Assembly: GCA_900088475.1 (NCBI GenBank)
Contig: FLMG01001708.1
Location: forward strand, 1 to 21,885
Length of the DNA: 21,885 nucleotides
DNA from: Hyphochytrium catenoides
Taxonomy: Eukaryota > Sar > Hyphochytriomycetes > Hyphochytriales > Hyphochytriaceae
Reading direction: 5' to 3'
A program made the translations under genes and the position numbers. Positions within the stretch are counted from its first letter, which is position 1. Each line of letters starts with the position of its first letter. Below, piece by piece: positions 17,630 through 21,885 of the stretch. The notes under the pieces were generated by a model that saw nothing but the letters and a program-made list of their open reading frames with translations, was not told the origin of the DNA and ran no database searches.

Positions 17630-19867
17630 ATGTCCGAACTAGATGAGATCAACCTTGACGAGGGTGCGGAAGACTTCTTCGCTAGCCTGGGAGGTGATGA
17701 AGGCATTGGTGATGCAGCGTTTGCTGAAGGTGACGGGGATTTACTGAATGCTGTTGATGATAGCGCTTTCCCCACTGCTGACGAGTCTTCTGAGGATGAA
17801 GTGCCGGTAATGTACTAGAACAGAGAAGCAGGGACGCACAACGATATCGTCAACGCTAAATGACTTCTTACCTGCGTTACCTCTTGTTCCTTCTTTGCCC
17901 TAGTTATCCGCTATCGCAAGGCGGCCGAAGCCGTCGGCGAAGAAAGGTGCAGCAGGCAGGGCAAATGGCAAGGCAAGCGCAGGAAAAGGCGCAAAAGCCA
18001 AAAGCGGCTCGAAAGCAGCAAAGAGTCAAGCGAAAGCTGTGGCGATCGCTCCAACTGTCAAGAATGAAGTTGTGCCGGCTGAGACACCCTCAAAGAGTGC
18101 CGTGACAAGCAGTAGTCTTAGCTATGTTCCACCCAAGCCTATCAAGGCTGAGCCCAAAGCTGAGGCGCTTACCATGGAAGAAAGGATTGTGAACCTCCTA
18201 GTCCCTGGCATGAGAGTCCAGGAAATAATGTCTCTGCTGAAAAAGCTGAGAGAGTCACAGAAGGTAACAGATTCCGAAGGCTCGTCTCCAGCTGACGCTG
18301 ACCCCAAGACTGGTAGGTGGTGAAGATGGCACAAAGAATCTTGAGCCGTTGTCAATATGATTAGGAGCGACAAGCCACCGTTCTTGCATTATGTCTCGCT
18401 TTGACGCCATCTCCTTCCATAAGTTCTCGTAACCCCTTTTCTCAGGTTGATTCTCTACCTAGACTAAAAGCTATCCTCCCTGTTCTTGATGGTTGTCTGG
18501 CCATCTATAGCCCCCCGATACACCTGCGATCTGTGTGGGAATACCGATCAGCAATACTTCGTGCAAGATTACGCTAGAGGAGACACGGTTTGCAGAGGCC
18601 CAGACGGCAGTGGGTGTGGCAACGTGGTGCAGGATCACATCGTCTATGAAGGAAATGCATATAGAAAATTCGAAGGAGAGGAGGACAAGAGCCATCACGG
18701 TCAGGCTCCAAATAAATTGTTCTCTAGCAGCTTCAATCTCAGGACCGGGATCTCAACGGTGAGTCCCCACCCTATCGATCCTCAAGCTATTCCCACGAGA
18801 GGCTGACAGACAGTCCTTCTCTCCTCCGTATCCGGGCCCCTCAGGTGGGTCAAGACTCTGGCCAACTGCGCAGAGCTGCTGAGTATGTTGAAATGAACCT
18901 TAGTCAAATGGGCAAAGATGACCGGCGGACGCGCGTCGGCTATAAAGATCAGGTGGGCCACTAGTCTCAAGCATCATTAATAGTTCTGCGCTTCAGCTTT
19001 TCCCCACCTCTCGATCCTCTTAGTGAAGCACTGTTTCCTCCCGTGTTCCATTGGCGACTATACCTTCTCGCCTCTCGACGTATGGAGTCAAAAGGACCTC
19101 GCCATAGCTAATACGTGTCGGTCTCCTATGTCTAGATGAAGAAGAAGGCATTCGAACTTATTGTCAACGCTGCGCATAACCTTGATATACACGAACAAGT
19201 AATCACCAAGGCTCAACTCATGTTTGCAAGCTTTCGAGATGACAGAGAGCATGTCCATCAGTTCGAGGCCATGGTCGCAGCCTGTATCATGGCTGCATTT
19301 CTAGAGTCAGGCAAGGCCATGTACGATGCCACACAGGGAGGGACTCGACAGAAGACGTCATACAAGGACTTCCTCTCATCTCTCAATAAGGAAAGCAAGG
19401 AAGCAGAGGACGATAAGCTTCCTCTCTTCGAATGCAGATTTTGTGGAGCCACGTTTAATGCCAAGAAGTGGCTCCAGTATCACAATTGCAGCGCTGCACC
19501 CGAAAAAGGCAAAGAGAAGAACTCTGATACGGCTCAGAAGAAGCCTCGTCTTCCTCCACGACCTCCATCGTCTCCACCTCTGAGCATGAACCTGACTGCA
19601 AATGGTAACGGCAAGAAGTGGTTCCAATGCCCAGAGTGTCCCATGAAGTTCCTGACGCAAGCAAAACTGGATCAGCATGCCGAGAGGCATTCAAGAAAGC
19701 GAAAAGTGGACGACGATCTCAGCATGTTTGCAGTCCCAAAGGTTAGCAAGCTGGCAAGTCCCAATCCCTCAGTGCAGCTGCAGCATGTGCATGACAAAGT
19801 TAGCTTTAGGGGCCAGGGGCTAAGGCCATGGTTGGAAAAGATGACTACGGACGGGGAAGACATATGA
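17630..19867 (+). CDS. TFIIB-ribbon/cyclin-repeat/zinc-finger protein, five exons, 557 aa
   Basis: A probable nuclear transcription factor related to TFIIB. Exons: 17630-17806, 17904-18312, 18511-18758, 18845-18952, 19136-19867. Phases agree throughout, including a split Ala codon between exons 2 and 3; stop TGA. Order of parts: acidic N-terminus (1-59); Lys/Ala-rich linker (about 60-125); a helical segment (TMEERIVNLLVPGMRVQEIM, about 149-168); a TFIIB-type zinc ribbon with Cys 201, 204, 223 and 231 (CDLCGNTD ... CRGPDGSGCGNVVQDH), followed by YRKFEGEEDKSHHG, which resembles the TFIIB B-reader region; one cyclin-like repeat (about 280-372, with VHQFEAMVAACIMAAFLES as its core helix); a degenerate zinc finger (Cys 414, 417, His 430, Cys 432); a canonical C2H2 finger (Cys 479, 482, His 495, 499); and a basic SRKRKV, likely an NLS. 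TFIIB proper has two cyclin repeats and no C2H2 fingers, so this is not ordinary GTF2B. A BRF- or plant-type TFIIB paralogue is possible. Confidence 0.85.
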
Positions 19868-20628
19868 GCCTCAGTAGTCATTATTGGCCCATTTTCCAAG
19901 ATACCTCTCTCTCTCCTCCTTCGTCTCGTTAGTGGTGTCTCTCTATCAAAGTTCCTTTTCTGGCCGCTTCAGAAGACACTCGTCTCTGCTCTCAACGGTC
20001 CCGTAACTTGACTCAAGTAAGAGCTACGATCCCGGCGAGCTAAACTAGGATTTAAGGTTGCATGGGTTGACAGCTGGAGAAGCCTGCGGAGGACTCGTGG
20101 TGTGACCTTTCTAGGTGAAAAGGCAATGGTGTCCCCCTCACCAGAAGATGAGTGAACACCGGTCGACAGCTGTCCCATAGGTTGAACTAATTTATCAAGG
20201 CACCAGCAGTAAGTCCTCAATGTCCCTTCCAAGAAATGGAGAAGCAGAGGGCGCAAACTGTGATGCTGTCTACTAATATGAATCTTATATTGAACATAGC
20301 ATGTAGCCTTTATGCTATTCTTTAGCATGTGGAAAGAGTAATGAGAGGTCTTTGCCACTAGCCACAGAGTGTCCTTCGTCTGTCTGAACAGATTTCCTTA
20401 TTTACATACATCGCTACTCCATGTTGGAGACAGCAGAGGCAACGCTATTCTTAAGCAGTGAAATAGGAAATGAGAGAGAGCCAGCTGTCATTCACACATG
20501 AGACCACTTGTGGATCCGACAACAAATCGCGCGTGTTTATTGGAGCTTCTGAAGAAAGTTCGCCAAAGGACTAGGCTATAAAGCTCAAGACCTCAGCTCG
20601 GATGCACTACCGAGAGGGCTCTCAGCAT
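19868..20628. other. Intergenic between convergent genes
   Basis: These 760 bp lie between the stop codons of the TFIIB-like gene (+) and the eL41 fusion gene (-), so both 3' UTRs must be here. A 129-codon minus-strand frame at 19969-20358 lacks an ATG at its start, shows no domain, and lies where the eL41 3' UTR is expected. I do not call it a gene. No repeat or RNA gene is apparent. Confidence 0.5.
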
Positions 20629-20991
20629 TTATCTAGCACGCTGGCGCATCTTTCTGCGCTTCCTTCGGAGGCGGCGCATACGCTTCTTGCGCCACTTAGC
20701 ACGCATACCTCCTTGGACATTCATGAGAATGGTCAGTGTGTCGGCCTCAGCAACGTTGTAGTCGGCAAGAGTGCCAGCCTGTGAAAGCAGCTCCATCAGT
20801 CAGGGCGCTCAAAACATGCACGAGTACGCTAGAGAGAGGCTTACCACAAGCTGCTTTCCGGCGCACATGAGGCGAGCGACAGGGATGAACTCCTGGCTCT
20901 CAATTGCCTCAGCAACATCGGCGATAGTTGCGTTTGGGGCCACATCAAGGGTGATGTGGCCACCGTTCACTCCACGGACAAAGATCTGCAT
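20629..20991 (-). CDS. Ubiquitin-like domain fused to ribosomal protein eL41, two exons, 98 aa
   Basis: Minus-strand exon 1 is 20991-20845 and exon 2 is 20778-20629; the 66-nt intron is phase 0 (gtaagc donor, ctgac branch-like motif, ttcacag acceptor); stop TAA. Residues 1-73 are a ubiquitin-like fold: MQIFVRGVNGGHITLDV aligns with the ubiquitin N-terminus, LMCAGKQLV with its 43-50 region, and GTLADYNV with GRTLSDYNI. It ends LMNVQGG. Residues 74-98 are essentially complete eL41, the 25-residue large-subunit protein at the subunit interface: MRAKWRKKRMRRL at the start and KMRQRAR at the end, where most eukaryotes have KMRQRSK. By analogy with Ub-eL40, Ub-eS31 and FUBI-eS30, a deubiquitinase-type cut after Gly-Gly would release eL41 with its normal N-terminal Met. 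The start Met is the first of the ubiquitin fold, and an in-frame TAG lies upstream at 21102-21100. Only one Lys remains in the Ubl. Confidence 0.95.
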
Positions 20992-21253
20992 TTTGCTACC
21001 TCCTGGATGCTCAAATGCTGTCGTGAAGAAGGAAAGTATGCATAAGGACACAAGCTCGAGGCAACTGCTCCCGGACCTGTTGATAAGCTGCACCCTCACC
21101 TAACTTATACCTAATAACTCAGATAGTAGTCAGATTAAAAACGCCACATCTCTTCCTTTCCCTTCCAATGGAAACTCCTAAACCCTCATCGCATGGCCAC
21201 TCCTACTTCCTTAAGCATCATAACAAGAGCTCAATCATATATAGATACCTTAC
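20992..21253 (-). other. 5' leader of the Ubl-eL41 gene, probably with an intron
   Basis: On the minus strand a strong donor (gccag|gtaaggt) begins at 21253. Candidate acceptors follow: gagttattag near 21105 with aatctgac upstream, and cacgacag or gcatccag near 21010-21025 after a pyrimidine-rich run. Splicing would remove an upstream out-of-context ATG in the leader. Leader introns are common in ribosomal protein genes. The exact acceptor cannot be chosen from sequence alone. Confidence 0.4.
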
Positions 21254-21885
21254 CTGGCACGATGTGTCCAGCAGAGCAGTCAGCAGAAAGTGAGTGGAGG
21301 TGGCGATAGCGCGGCGCCTGTCATCGCGGCGGACAGGAAAACCAAAGGCGGCGGGCGCCCTGATTGCCGCCAAACCGTCACACCTTTTGTGAGGTGCTTG
21401 GGATGTGTAGGTAGCTGTTCTCAAGTCACATATCCCGTATAAATGTACTGGTACCAATTTGGGATGGGTGTGAGATTTGAAAGGATCCTACGAGACCTCC
21501 ATACTTTATGTGTTATGGTTCGAGTCAACCCTCAAAAGGTATGACCGGAGTGCAGTGGATGAAGAAATGTATGGCTCTCCACTGCTCTCTCCTTGGCTTT
21601 CTCTCATCCAAGAACACTGGCACTGCCAACTATTTGAGGATTCGAGCCCCAGAATTGAGGATTCTCACATCAAAAAAGAAGGCTCGGGTGGGAAGCCCGA
21701 GTATTTTCTTCACATGCCTTAGTTATATCATAGGACAAATGAGTGTTAAACCCGGGTATATTCCGAGTATGGTTATCTTCCCCTACTTTTCCTAGACCAG
21801 ACTTGAACATCCTTCTATCGGTTATATAATAGTTATCAATTCTTTTACTAACCTTCCTACTTGAGTATGTGGGGTCCTGGACTCT
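21254..21885. other. Upstream region of Ubl-eL41 and unassigned sequence
   Basis: A GC-rich patch at about 21308-21372 with ggcggc and gccgcc elements could belong to the eL41 promoter. Further right, ctcggg at 21683-21688 and cccgag at 21696-21701 form a perfect 6-bp inverted repeat. Short + strand frames from 21477 onward have no recognisable domain or splice support. The right edge may hold part of another gene that I cannot identify. Confidence 0.4.

Noticed and set aside
17860-18105. Arg/Lys-rich frame overlapping exon 2 of the TFIIB-like gene
   Set aside because: It is an out-of-frame reading of the Lys/Ala-rich linker. The correct frame has consistent splice phases on both sides.
19969-20358. 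129-codon minus-strand open frame
   Set aside because: There is no ATG at the start, no domain and no splice evidence, and it sits in the expected 3' UTR of the Ubl-eL41 gene.
21510-21540. tRNA T-arm-like ggttcgagtc
   Set aside because: The flanking bases do not form a five-pair T stem, and no matching D-arm or anticodon arm lies upstream.
21683-21701. Bacterial-style terminator (stem-loop followed by T-rich sequence)
   Set aside because: The window is eukaryotic nuclear DNA with spliceosomal introns, so intrinsic terminators are not expected. The stem is only 6 bp.
1-21885. CRISPR arrays, insertion sequences, operons
   Set aside because: No regularly spaced direct repeats with unique spacers, no transposase-like frame with terminal inverted repeats, and the gene structure is eukaryotic.

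Overview
The window is nuclear DNA of a compact eukaryote. Genes carry short introns (58-262 nt) with GT-AG ends, one GC-AG intron, and several branch-point-like motifs including a perfect TACTAAC. All three standard stop codons are used, composition is near-balanced, and genes lie on both strands. The products (a NUP153-type nuclear-basket nucleoporin, PPIL4 cyclophilin, TNPO3/Mtr10 importin, a TFIIB-related factor and ribosomal protein eL41) are general eukaryotic. I cannot place the organism beyond a protist, alga or early-diverging fungus with small introns.

Layout: (1) 463-1032 (+), the 3' part of an unrecognised acidic, helical protein, with a pyrimidine-rich stretch on its left and a purine-rich stretch on its right. 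(2) 1874-7748 (-), a six-exon FG nucleoporin of the NUP153 family, 1830 aa. It looks like two genes unless an intron at 5664-5759 is recognised. (3) 8709-10926 (+), PPIL4 in nine exons, 485 aa. (4) 12040-15430 (+), TNPO3/transportin-SR in two exons, 1042 aa. (5) 15431-17629, a 2.2 kb interval with stem-loops, a possible small gene and an in-frame minisatellite. (6) 17630-19867 (+), a five-exon, 557-aa protein joining a TFIIB-type zinc ribbon, one cyclin-like repeat and two zinc fingers. (7) 20629-20991 (-), a two-exon gene encoding a ubiquitin-like domain ending in Gly-Gly followed directly by ribosomal protein eL41.

The most notable item is the ubiquitin-like-eL41 fusion. It parallels the classic Ub-eL40, Ub-eS31 and FUBI-eS30 fusions, but I know of no description of this partner. 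Second is the TFIIB-ribbon/cyclin/C2H2 protein. Three neighbours fit one process: TNPO3 imports RS-domain proteins through the pore, NUP153 builds the basket where import cargo is released, and PPIL4 has an RS-rich tail. The functional link is inference; genomic proximity alone does not show it.
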